This document shows positions 1 through 7,969 of a stretch of 13,646 nucleotides of DNA, piece by piece; position 1 is the stretch's first letter; each line of letters opens with the position of its first letter. The notes beneath the pieces were generated by a model. That model was not told where the DNA came from, did no database searches, and saw nothing but the letters and a program-made list of their open reading frames with translations. The stretch is from JBBTCX01 sp038043045 (GTDB lineage Bacteria; Planctomycetota; Phycisphaerae; UBA1845), in contig JBBTCX010000357.1 in NCBI GenBank assembly GCA_038043045.1, positions 1 to 13,646 of the forward strand. The letters run 5' to 3'. Both the position numbers and the translations under genes were made by a program.

Positions 1-127
1 CAAGAAAGGGTAACTGCAATTATTCAATCGCGCCACTCAAAATGGGATGCAACCCCAGGATACTTGCCGAAGCGCTTTGGCAGCACGTCCGGCGCGCATC
101 GCGCGGAGCCAGTCCCCATTTTGTTCC
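1..127. other. Non-coding stretch downstream of the 1526-aa gene
   Basis: No convincing gene is visible. On the minus strand this is the 3' flank of the large secreted-protein gene. It contains an 18-base near-palindrome at 65-82 (TGCCGAAGC/GCTTTGGCA, one G-T wobble) and a short GC-rich self-complementary run around 100-112. Neither is followed by a T-tract on the minus strand, so I cannot call an intrinsic terminator. The open frame reading through here on the plus strand is antisense to the large gene and has no family features. Confidence 0.5.
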
Positions 128-3100
128 TTACGGGCTGGGAACCACGTCGGCGGTCAATCCGCCCCAATCCTCGAAGTTCGCGTCGAATGCGGTTCCGAAT
201 AACATCGGGAAAAGGTTCTGAAGCGCTACGATTCCGCCGAAATCCAACCCGGGGATGTCCAGCGGGGGAACGTTGTTATCCACGTAAGCTTGAATCAGGT
301 CGAACACCTGCCCTTCGAAGACTTCCTCGAAGCCAAAAGAGCCTGCGGGGCTGGCCGTCCCGCCGGAGCAACCAGTTGCAGTGCTCAAGTCCGCCTGGGA
401 CAGCGAAAGCGTGATCCGCTGCGTACTCCCTGGACCCGGACCAAGCGTGAGGAGCGTTGAGAAATTGACGTTAAAGCACTGTCCCCACATTTGGCACTCG
501 GTTACGGTGGCCGGATTGCCGCCGAAACAACTTGGCAACGCAGAATAATCGCCGCTGAAGTTGCCGTCGCCGTCGCGGCCGGCCACGATGCCTACAAAAG
601 TCTGCGACAGCCTAATGAAGGCCGTGATCCCATTTCCCGTGGACCGGAACCAGTAAATCGTAGGCGATACGTCAACGCGTCCATGCAAAAGGATCGGCGT
701 GGTTCCCGACAAATTCAGTTGGTTTAGCAGCACGGATGTGGCAATGCAGGCCAGCACCTCGTTCGGGGTGGGCAACGTAATGCAATCCGTTCCCTTGATC
801 GCCTCGCACTGTCCAAAGAGCAGCGGCGGAAGCGTGTTGCACATTGCTGGAAGGAGGTCTTGCAACTGCCGCTCGTCCTCGAACTGGGTCTTGATGATTC
901 CATTTCGCGTGAGGGCGTAGAGAAGTTGATTGACCGTGTCGTCCTGCAAGAGCGCCGAAAGTCCGTTGGCTGGCGGATCCGGCAGCGGCGGCAGCGGCAA
1001 GACAGCAATGGTATTCGGAAGCCCCGGAAAGACTTGAACTTCCGGGTCGATCGTCGTGGGCACGAACTCCGTGTCGAACCCGACCGAAAGTCCGTTGGCG
1101 GTGATTTCCACTTCGGTCAGCCCGAAGTTGAACTCCACTTGCAGCGACTCGATGTTGACCGGGTCAAAATCCAGCACATCGAGGGGAATGGGCGGCACGG
1201 GAATCAGCGCCAGGAATTGCGTCACATCGAGGTCGTCCAAGAAGTCTTGCAGCTTGTCTTCGATCACCGCTTCGAGAATGATCTCGATGGTTCCGAAGCT
1301 GAGGATTTGAGCAAGTATTCCCCCCCAGCATTCCACGTCTGTGCCGACATCGGCAACGGTGATATCCACGTCATTGTTGTCGATATCGAGGGTCGGCGTC
1401 AGGTCATTCTGGTTTTCCAGATCGACCTCGGTGATCACGACTTTGATGCCAGCTTGGGTGATATCGACCATGGCCCCGACTCGTACTTTCAACCGGATGA
1501 AGCATTCCCCAAAGATTCCTTCGATCTCACAAGTTCCCCGAACAGAGCCTTCGGCGTGGATGGGGCCGGAAATGGCCTCAATGTCTACTTGGTTTGCCGA
1601 GAGGACCACGTTGAACGTGAAAGCGTTGGGGTCCATGTCGAAGTCGAAAGGAATGGGATTGTCGACCAGGACTCGCACGTCGACGTCGCAGGCATCGGTG
1701 GGGATGGTTACCACGGTTCCCTTCATCGCATCCAATGCGTTCTCCATCGCTTCGACGGCAAGCGGAGCGAGCGCTCGCAGGGCTTCCGTGACAATGGTTA
1801 CAAAAGTCGGTTCGTCAGCAATCACGGCGAAGCCGTGAGGGATCGCCCCGCCGCCGGCGACTGATGAAGCCGGCTCCGGACCTGCAAGAATCGGACCGAC
1901 GGCGATATGATGCAGATCAAAGGCGGTGTTGAGCCCGGGGTCCATACATTCGGCGATGAGCTTGTTGCCGCCGGGATCAAGCGTACCCGGCACATGAATT
2001 GCCCCGATGAAGTCCTGGAAGAGGTTGGTTTCCGGCAAGCTGGTCTCGAACGAGTAAGTGTATGTGTCGGCCGTGAAGGTTCCGTCTCCGGGAATCAGCA
2101 TCGGAGGCGACAGCGGCTTTTCCGCGCCGTTTACTTTCACGATTCCGCCCGAGCTGGGGGTGGGCGAGTTGAGTTTGAGTCCGTGGCAGACGAAGCCGAA
2201 CACCGTTGTCGGCGGCGCGGGATCGACGCCGCCATCGGCCGGACTGATTATGACGACCTGGAAACCGTGCGAAACGCCGTCGTCGCGCATGTCCGTGGGA
2301 TCACACTGCGCGGGAATCGGGAGGGGATAAGAACCAGCGAGAACTCCGCTTCGGGCCACGATCCGGTGGCCGCCGCAGCACATGCCCTCGACGTACATCC
2401 GCAACGTGTTGCCCGAAAGTGTGCTTACGTCGGCGGCATCGACGATCAACTCGCAGAGATGTGCCGTGCAATTATTCGGCAGGGGGACATTGCCGCCGTA
2501 GGGGCCGCCGGGGAAGTCCGTAGCCGGGTTGATCCCAATCGCCGGGAAGACGGATACCCCGTCTATGAACAGTTCGAGCGAAGGAAGATCAACGTTAGCC
2601 AAGGCAATTTCGACCTTGACGCGATCGCCCTCCTGCAAAGGCACGACCGTTTCGTTCGGCTGCCAGACCTGGATGTGCGGCACGGGAGAGACGTACGCGT
2701 TTTCTCTGGTCAGCCCGTTGTTGGCGTGGACGTGTAAGACAGGCCGCGGGGCGATCACTTCGTGGATTTCCACAAATTCCTCGAAGTGATTTTGCAGCCA
2801 AGCGGCATCGGCCAAGTCCACGTCGCGGTCGCAGTCCGTATCCACATACTGGCAACCCGTTGGAACTTTTATGTCCGGTCCCATCATGCAAGGCAGGAAT
2901 CTCGCATCGTAGAAAGCGAGGCCCGCGGTAAAAGAAAATGTGTTGATGTCGAAATCCGCGGCATTGATCCGGCTGGTCAGACGAACCACGTCGCCCTTGT
3001 TGACCGGAAGCGAACCGAGGCTCGCACCGTTGAGATCCAAGGCGAGAATCTCGGCCGTTTCCACCGCAGGCGGACCACCGTTGATGACGTTCCAATCGAC

Positions 3101-4708
3101 CTCGTGCCAGCTTACGCAGTCACCGTCGGGGTTCACACATGTCGGGACGAGGGCCGCTTGAACGCGAAGAAGGTTTCCGCCGCAGTCGGGATCGTCAATG
3201 TCAATCAGCCCGTCACAGTCGTCATCCAAGCCATTGCCGCAATCACAGCCGGGGCCTTCGGGCTTAGGCGCGCCGGGCGAGACGCTGCATTTTACGCCGG
3301 AGTGGTCCGCCCTACAGACGACAATGCCCGTGCGTAAGCATTCGCCGACGCCGACCTGACAAGCCTGCCCGAGATTGGGGAAGTTCTCGTCTACTTGTCC
3401 GTCGCCATCGTTATCCTTTCCGTCGCAGACTTCAGGAGTCTGGCAGTCGGGATCACGGATATCGACCAATTCGTCGCAATCGTTGTCGAACCCATCGCTG
3501 CAGTTGAACCAATCGGGCGGACCTTCAACGCCCGGAGTAAGCGGATCGGCGCTGCAGACCAAATTGATTCCGTTCCTAGAGCATTGCAAAACGCCGTTTT
3601 GTTTGCATGCGCCAAGCCCTGCCGTGCAGCGCTGCCCTATTTGTGGCCAAAGTTCGTCCACTACTCCGTTATTGTTGTTGTCGAAACCGTCGCAGATCTC
3701 CGGTCCCTGGCAGTCGGGATCCTCGAAGTCGTAAAGACCATCGCAGTCGTCGTCGTCGAGATTGAAGCAAGTGCGATCCAGGTAGGGACCTTCCGGATGC
3801 GACGTGCCCGGCTGTCCGGCGGGGATGCATTCGATCGACATTCCATCTGCCGAACATCGCAGTCTTCCGGGAAACTCGCAGTTTCCCTTTCCTAGGACGC
3901 ACGTGTTGCCTGGTCCGACCCTTTTTGTCAGTCCGGTGTCAGGGTCGAATTGCTCTTCGTAGAAGTCTTCATCGACGAGTCCGTCACAGTCGTCGTCTTC
4001 GTTGTTGCACCGTTCTGGGCTGCCAACGCCGCCCACATTGAAAGAAAGTCGTCCGCCCTGGAGTTGCCCAGTGAAGGCTCGCCAGCCGACCACCACAGTG
4101 CCGAGGACGAAGTGAATCTCCGCCCCGCGCTGCGTGTTGCTGTCGTTGGAGTTCATCACGTCCAGAACGTAACATCCCGCCTCCTTCGGCAGCCTTACGA
4201 CCACCATACCAAGTTGGATCTGCCCGCCGGCAGGCACGACGTTTAGGGTCGGGCTCGGCGGTCTAAAGGTAGGCACGGGCAACGCGGGGGTGCCCGGCGG
4301 CGGGACGAGTGACCAGGTCATGTTCGCGGGCAAGTCGATTGCCGCCGCCGAATCGACGTAATCCAGTCGTACAAAAGAAAGCGGTAGCTGCTGAGTGGTC
4401 GTATTCCGAAGGAGAATCTGGACGTTGATCGCTTCGCCGCCCGAATAGGGTCCCGCGTTGTTCGGATTCAAGAGGATGACCCCTTCGCCGACGGCGAAGG
4501 CGGTGGCCGTCGTGCCCAAAAGGATCATTGCAACCAGCCCGTTGATCGCCCACCGCACGTGCCGGCGGCCCGTCGCATGCCCCATATCTTGACACCAAGA
4601 GTCAAGGCTCAAATCGCAACATGGTTGGTGGGTACTGCCCAAAGCCGCTAAACCGTTGCGGTTGGACCAATTCCGTGTCTGTCCGTCTGACTTAACCTTC
4701 CGATTCAT
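128..4708 (-). CDS. Large secreted protein with three MopE-type metal-binding cartridges, a half-dockerin-like segment and a possible TULIP/BPI-like C-terminal half
   Basis: A 1526-residue exported protein of unknown function, probably on the cell surface or secreted. Visible in order: a basic stretch then hydrophobic core at about 54-72 (signal peptide, likely cleavage after 'ATAFA'); a beta-rich Ig-like domain (about 73-230); three tandem cysteine- and Asp-rich cartridges (231-510) with motifs such as CNNEDDDCDGLVDEDF and CDGKDNDGDGQVDENF, matching the MopE-type putative metal-binding motif; a half-dockerin-like segment (about 601-642, DCDRDVDLADAAWLQ); further beta-sandwich-like sequence (650-950); and a C-terminal half (955-1526) with alternating amphipathic strands and an LLYALTRNGI helix that recalls TULIP/BPI-type lipid-binding folds (inference). 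I kept the first ATG because GAGGGG lies 7 nt upstream. It gives an unusually long 50-residue lead before the signal peptide. The ATG at 4585 would give a normal signal peptide but has no ribosome binding site. The gene follows the 910-aa gene after 366 bp. The metal-binding part is well supported; the function is unknown. Confidence 0.88.
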   Translation of the reverse strand: MNRKVKSDGQTRNWSNRNGLAALGSTHQPCCDLSLDSWCQDMGHATGRRHVRWAINGLVAMILLGTTATAFAVGEGVILLNPNNAGPYSGGEAINVQILLRNTTTQQLPLSFVRLDYVDSAAAIDLPANMTWSLVPPPGTPALPVPTFRPPSPTLNVVPAGGQIQLGMVVVRLPKEAGCYVLDVMNSNDSNTQRGAEIHFVLGTVVVGWRAFTGQLQGGRLSFNVGGVGSPERCNNEDDDCDGLVDEDFYEEQFDPDTGLTKRVGPGNTCVLGKGNCEFPGRLRCSADGMSIECIPAGQPGTSHPEGPYLDRTCFNLDDDDCDGLYDFEDPDCQGPEICDGFDNNNNGVVDELWPQIGQRCTAGLGACKQNGVLQCSRNGINLVCSADPLTPGVEGPPDWFNCSDGFDNDCDELVDIRDPDCQTPEVCDGKDNDGDGQVDENFPNLGQACQVGVGECLRTGIVVCRADHSGVKCSVSPGAPKPEGPGCDCGNGLDDDCDGLIDIDDPDCGGNLLRVQAALVPTCVNPDGDCVSWHEVDWNVINGGPPAVETAEILALDLNGASLGSLPVNKGDVVRLTSRINAADFDINTFSFTAGLAFYDARFLPCMMGPDIKVPTGCQYVDTDCDRDVDLADAAWLQNHFEEFVEIHEVIAPRPVLHVHANNGLTRENAYVSPVPHIQVWQPNETVVPLQEGDRVKVEIALANVDLPSLELFIDGVSVFPAIGINPATDFPGGPYGGNVPLPNNCTAHLCELIVDAADVSTLSGNTLRMYVEGMCCGGHRIVARSGVLAGSYPLPIPAQCDPTDMRDDGVSHGFQVVIISPADGGVDPAPPTTVFGFVCHGLKLNSPTPSSGGIVKVNGAEKPLSPPMLIPGDGTFTADTYTYSFETSLPETNLFQDFIGAIHVPGTLDPGGNKLIAECMDPGLNTAFDLHHIAVGPILAGPEPASSVAGGGAIPHGFAVIADEPTFVTIVTEALRALAPLAVEAMENALDAMKGTVVTIPTDACDVDVRVLVDNPIPFDFDMDPNAFTFNVVLSANQVDIEAISGPIHAEGSVRGTCEIEGIFGECFIRLKVRVGAMVDITQAGIKVVITEVDLENQNDLTPTLDIDNNDVDITVADVGTDVECWGGILAQILSFGTIEIILEAVIEDKLQDFLDDLDVTQFLALIPVPPIPLDVLDFDPVNIESLQVEFNFGLTEVEITANGLSVGFDTEFVPTTIDPEVQVFPGLPNTIAVLPLPPLPDPPANGLSALLQDDTVNQLLYALTRNGIIKTQFEDERQLQDLLPAMCNTLPPLLFGQCEAIKGTDCITLPTPNEVLACIATSVLLNQLNLSGTTPILLHGRVDVSPTIYWFRSTGNGITAFIRLSQTFVGIVAGRDGDGNFSGDYSALPSCFGGNPATVTECQMWGQCFNVNFSTLLTLGPGPGSTQRITLSLSQADLSTATGCSGGTASPAGSFGFEEVFEGQVFDLIQAYVDNNVPPLDIPGLDFGGIVALQNLFPMLFGTAFDANFEDWGGLTADVVPSP
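3179..4018 (-). repeat. Three tandem MopE-type cartridges, about 87-104 codons each
   Basis: Within the 1526-aa protein, residues 231-334, 336-423 and 425-510 share one plan. Each has an Asp-rich loop (C-N/D-x-x-D-x-D-x-D-G-x-V-D-E), then a cysteine module spaced C-x5-G-x-C-x3-G-x3-C, then a P-x-x-EGP turn, then a second Asp-rich loop ending D-P-D-C. The DNA shows it too: the 11-mer cagtcgggatc recurs at 3183, 3444 and 3711 (periods of 261 and 267 bp). The loops resemble calcium-binding Asp loops. The copper link of the founding MopE family is known for that protein and should not be assumed here. Confidence 0.85.
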
Positions 4709-5074
4709 TTCTTTACCCCTCGACAGCGAGAAACTTTTCGCATCCCCCGATGATTCGCGCCGTTGCGCGCTTGCGAAGCTCAGGCGACAGTTCTATCTGC
4801 TCGGTACGCTCGCCGTCAATACCATCTCGCCCTCGGGGCCGCACGCCGTTCCACATTCAGTTCATCACGGAATTCCGGTATGAGTGAGAAGACGGTTCCT
4901 CCAGGCTTGGGACCAGTGCCGAATCGCCCTTGAGAATTCCGGAAAACAGTTACGCACTTTGAACCAGAATAAACCCCGGCCTCTTAATCTCTAAGATGCC
5001 GTGGCGTGACGAGCGTTGCGACAAGCACTACCCGCGTACTTTGAGCATTGGCTCGTGCACTGGTCCCGCGAAAA
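4709..5074. other. 366-bp intergenic region between the two large secreted-protein genes
   Basis: This holds the 3' flank of the 910-aa gene and the 5' flank of the 1526-aa gene, both on the minus strand. I see no convincing gene and no hairpin with a T-tract. A perfect 10-base palindrome (CGGAATTCCG, 4868-4877) is present, and its GAATTCCGG half recurs at 4934-4942. No good sigma-70-type promoter was found. A GAAAAGTTT sequence lies at 4731-4739, 22 nt before the downstream ATG. Confidence 0.5.
4716..4721 (-). promoter_or_regulatory. Ribosome binding site (GAGGGG) that decides the start of the 1526-aa gene
   Basis: GAGGGG sits 7 nt before the ATG at 4708. The in-frame ATG at 4585, which would place the signal peptide at the very N-terminus, is preceded by TCTTGGTGTCAAGAT with no purine-rich site. 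Confidence 0.55.
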
Positions 5075-7807
5075 TTAATGCCCGACCCAAATGGTTGCGG
5101 ATTCAGCACCGAGGCCTGGGAGCAGGGAAGCCGAGAATTCCACGGCGGGATTGGCTTTGGCCATGGTGAAAAGTATTCGCCGCACGGCGACCGCCAACAA
5201 GGGACTCGGTTGACTCTGCGGGCAAGTCGAACTAGCAAGGCCGTCGATACGTGCTCGGCCACGATCCGTATGTAGATTCTGCAGAAGAAAATGGTTGGGG
5301 GCGTTGTAGCGGCGCAGAAGCGTTTGGTCCCAGCAGCGAACGCAACGGCTGGTCCCCGAGAATCGAATCTCATTTTGATTCCAAATGTCAAATACCGCGA
5401 GCGTTGTTGTGGGTTGACCACCGCCGCGGAAATCAAACCCGGAGGGTAGCAATGTCAGGTCCGTGTCAACCGAAAGCGTTTGCTGGGGGGTGCTTAATAC
5501 GGTCGAGTTCGCGGCCAAGAAATCAAAGAGAAGCTTTGCTGGGTAGCGCTCGTATTCAATTCCATTGAAATCGAGGGAGCCGGGTGATGTTTCGATCCGT
5601 TCGCCGTGAATGCCAAGAGCCCGGACCGCGTAGGCATTGTATTCCCAGGCGCCAGAGTCCGCATAGTTGATGACCACCGCGCTTCCGCTCAAGTGATTCC
5701 AGCTGACTTCGCGTCCGAAACGGTCGACCGCCCATGCGACTACAAAACCGCGAAAAACCCTCGTGGCCGGCCGGCCATCAGGGTCGGGTCGACCGGGAGG
5801 TAATCCCGGATCGAGGATGGTGATTGGTTGGCAGCCCAAGGGCAAACCGGAGTTACTGGACCAATATTGTGGTTGGTTCCCCGTCAGGGTCACCTGGCAG
5901 TCGGCGAAATTCCAACCCGGATGCGACCGCTCTACAAGGACTGGTGGATCGCCCACGAAGACTCCATCGCGCGGCGGATCGCCGTTCACGAAGTAGAACT
6001 GAACGTCTACATCTTCGGGATAATCGTTGACGATGCTCAAGAAGGTATCCTGACTGAGGACAAACCGATTTCCACCTTGGTCCGACACGAATTGGTATTC
6101 AATTTCCACGTCGGGGTAGACGAGAACACTCCCCTTGGCTGAACTTGATCCGCGGTTGGTCTCCGAGAGACCGCAGTCGGTGATGGGGTTATGCAAGCAA
6201 ACGCGGTTTCTGCAGGTGTCGGAAGTGCAAGGGTCGGCGTCGGCACAGTCCGTGTCCCGCAGGCAACCGGTGGAGACGAGGTCGGCACAGCCGATTTTCG
6301 TCGTGCTTCCTCCCTCATCGAAAATGACGCGAGCATAGAGGCGACAATTGTCCAAGACCAATGTGGAGCCGGCGCGAAGAATCAACTGATTTACATACAG
6401 GGCTTCCATGCACGCCCCGACCCCGACGGTGTTGGGTAACTGATTACGGACGATCAAGGTATGGCCGGCGGCCACTTCCAACTGACCTAAGGCAAAATTG
6501 TTGATGTACCCAGAGTCAATGGGTCCACGGTCGACGCCCGCAGCCTCGAAACCGTGAGTGATCCCCAACGATCTCCCCGCCCCGCCAAACTTCATTCCTT
6601 GGCAAGAAAAACATTCCGGGAACTGGCTTCCGTTTTCAAAACTGCCACCGATGACGACGGGCACCGTCGAGGAATGGGTGAATTGAACCGAATTGATGAA
6701 CTGTAAGTTGCCACCGACACTGAAAGAAGCTCCATCGGTAACCATGCCGACAGGCGGTCGACAATTTCCTTTTTTGTCGGCGCACGATTCCGCACCGGTG
6801 CCATCAAACGTGGCGTCTTCTTCTACTTCAACACCCATCCCGCTTGTCAGTATCATGGTTCCGGGTCCTGAAGCGCGAAGGCGAGGGCCTTCGCGAATGA
6901 GGAGGTCGCGGGTTTGCAAGACGGCGGATACGGGAGACGGCACTTCCGGATCCGCTTGATAAATGCCGCCCGCGGCAAGGGTCGTCAGACCGGTAGGCAC
7001 CATGATCCGATTTTCGAAGCCGACGAAAAGATGTCCGCCGTTTGTCAGACCCTCCGGTGTTGCAATGGTGAGATCGCCTTCCGCGCTCTGGACTGGGTTT
7101 TGCGTGACCCGGAGAATCGTGCTGTCGATCAGGGTCAGGCCGTCAATGGTCACATCGACGTCGAGGAATACGTCGTCAAGTTGATTGTCGTCGGCGTCGA
7201 TCTCCAAGACGACGCGATAGGAATCGTCCTGGAAGCGAACGTTATCAGGGAAGATTTCGCCGGGAAGCGCCCAGTTGTCTGGGCAACTCCATCGGTTCAA
7301 AGGTGGCAGGTCGGGCGTCGTGCATTCGCCGGTGAAGCATACGTCGACACCGCACTCATCGGGGGTTCCGTTTTGATCGCAGTCTTGGCTAGTACCGGAG
7401 GCAATGTCCTGATCGTCGGGAATATCGTTGTTATTGCAGTCTTGAACCTGACAAACGCAGACGGCGAATTTGAAATTGCAGGACCCCAGCGGACAAAAAG
7501 GGCCGGTCGGGCCGCACGTGAACTGGCCTATATCGATATTTTGACAATGTCCGTCGTTGCATTGATCCACCGTGCAGGAATCGTCATCCACGCAGTTTTC
7601 ATCGAACTTGCACCCGTCACCGCCACGAATTGCAGGAATCCTGGAGCTGGGGTTGTCGATCAACTCAGAATGAAGATTCCCTTCCAAAAGCGATGACGGC
7701 TTCTGTGATTGGGATGGCCCATCCGCCAGAACACTGGCGATGAATCCCAAGTGCAGAACCATGATCAAGTGAAAATGCGTCGCATGTTTGGGTTGGCGAA
7801 CCTTCAT
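5075..7807 (-). CDS. Secreted 910-aa cysteine-rich protein with twin CTDC-type modules and a predicted beta-solenoid
   Basis: An exported protein of unknown function, probably at the cell surface. The N-terminus has a hydrophobic signal peptide (about 12-28, cleavage likely after 'ASVLA'). Residues 66-88 and 515-537 are two cysteine modules with identical spacing, C-x5-C-x5-C-x4-C-x4-C, like the CTDC repeats first named in Dictyostelium. Residues 123-152 carry two copies of the planctomycete Asp/Asn-rich repeat (DCNNNDIPD, DCDQNGTPDECG), probably calcium-binding. Between them, about 175-505 is rich in short Gly-ended strands (e.g. LILRAGSTLVLDNCRL), typical of a right-handed beta-solenoid or adhesin passenger. 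Residues 555-910 form a conserved-looking region (LSIVNDYPEDVDVQFYFVNG, SGAWEYNAYAV, FSGTSRCVRCWDQTLL) that I believe recurs in secreted proteins of environmental bacteria, but I cannot name it. GGAGG lies 8 nt before the ATG. There is no sorting tail, transmembrane anchor or enzyme motif. It sits 162 bp downstream of the kinase. Confidence 0.88.
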   Translation of the reverse strand: MKVRQPKHATHFHLIMVLHLGFIASVLADGPSQSQKPSSLLEGNLHSELIDNPSSRIPAIRGGDGCKFDENCVDDDSCTVDQCNDGHCQNIDIGQFTCGPTGPFCPLGSCNFKFAVCVCQVQDCNNNDIPDDQDIASGTSQDCDQNGTPDECGVDVCFTGECTTPDLPPLNRWSCPDNWALPGEIFPDNVRFQDDSYRVVLEIDADDNQLDDVFLDVDVTIDGLTLIDSTILRVTQNPVQSAEGDLTIATPEGLTNGGHLFVGFENRIMVPTGLTTLAAGGIYQADPEVPSPVSAVLQTRDLLIREGPRLRASGPGTMILTSGMGVEVEEDATFDGTGAESCADKKGNCRPPVGMVTDGASFSVGGNLQFINSVQFTHSSTVPVVIGGSFENGSQFPECFSCQGMKFGGAGRSLGITHGFEAAGVDRGPIDSGYINNFALGQLEVAAGHTLIVRNQLPNTVGVGACMEALYVNQLILRAGSTLVLDNCRLYARVIFDEGGSTTKIGCADLVSTGCLRDTDCADADPCTSDTCRNRVCLHNPITDCGLSETNRGSSSAKGSVLVYPDVEIEYQFVSDQGGNRFVLSQDTFLSIVNDYPEDVDVQFYFVNGDPPRDGVFVGDPPVLVERSHPGWNFADCQVTLTGNQPQYWSSNSGLPLGCQPITILDPGLPPGRPDPDGRPATRVFRGFVVAWAVDRFGREVSWNHLSGSAVVINYADSGAWEYNAYAVRALGIHGERIETSPGSLDFNGIEYERYPAKLLFDFLAANSTVLSTPQQTLSVDTDLTLLPSGFDFRGGGQPTTTLAVFDIWNQNEIRFSGTSRCVRCWDQTLLRRYNAPNHFLLQNLHTDRGRARIDGLASSTCPQSQPSPLLAVAVRRILFTMAKANPAVEFSASLLPGLGAESATIWVGH

Positions 7808-7969
7808 CTTTCATTCCTCCAGCGTCCAGTGTAAACTTGAAAAAAGCAAAGGGGCAATCTAACAGATCGAGAAGTGGTAGTTCAAGCCCTAAAGCATGTC
7901 CAAAACTGGAATATGGATAAAAATAAATTCACAATGAAAGACAAAGCGGGAAAAAAATTCAAGGTTTCG
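7808..7969 (-). promoter_or_regulatory. AT-rich intergenic region with a weak candidate promoter and strong ribosome binding site for the 910-aa gene
   Basis: The part next to the kinase (7891-7969) is only about 32% G+C, well below the coding sequence around it. On the minus strand a possible promoter reads TTGAAC (7880-7885), 18-nt spacer, TAGATT (7856-7861). Each box matches the sigma-70 consensus only in part. A GGAGG Shine-Dalgarno (7816-7820) precedes the ATG by 8 nt. A T7 run follows the kinase stop, but no GC stem precedes it, so no terminator is called. Confidence 0.35.

Noticed and set aside
65..82. 18-base near-palindrome as terminator or REP element
   Set aside because: No loop or T-tract, and no second copy was seen in the window.
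860..1864. A 334-codon plus-strand frame antisense to the 1526-aa gene
   Set aside because: It lies wholly inside a well-supported gene, has no family motif, and long antisense frames are common in coding DNA of this composition.
2595..3095. A 166-codon minus-strand frame inside the large gene as a separate gene
   Set aside because: It is a frame-shifted shadow of the large protein, with an Arg/Gly/Ser-rich composition and no motif.
3179..4018. Periodic repeats as a CRISPR array
   Set aside because: The period is about 264 bp, in frame with protein cartridges, and the repeats are imperfect; this is a coding repeat.
4868..4942. Repeated GAATTCCGG as a regulator site
   Set aside because: Two short copies 64 bp apart in one gap, with no other support; likely chance.
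7951..7960. T-run on the minus strand just after the kinase stop as a terminator
   Set aside because: No GC-rich stem lies before it; it is part of an AT-rich intergenic region.
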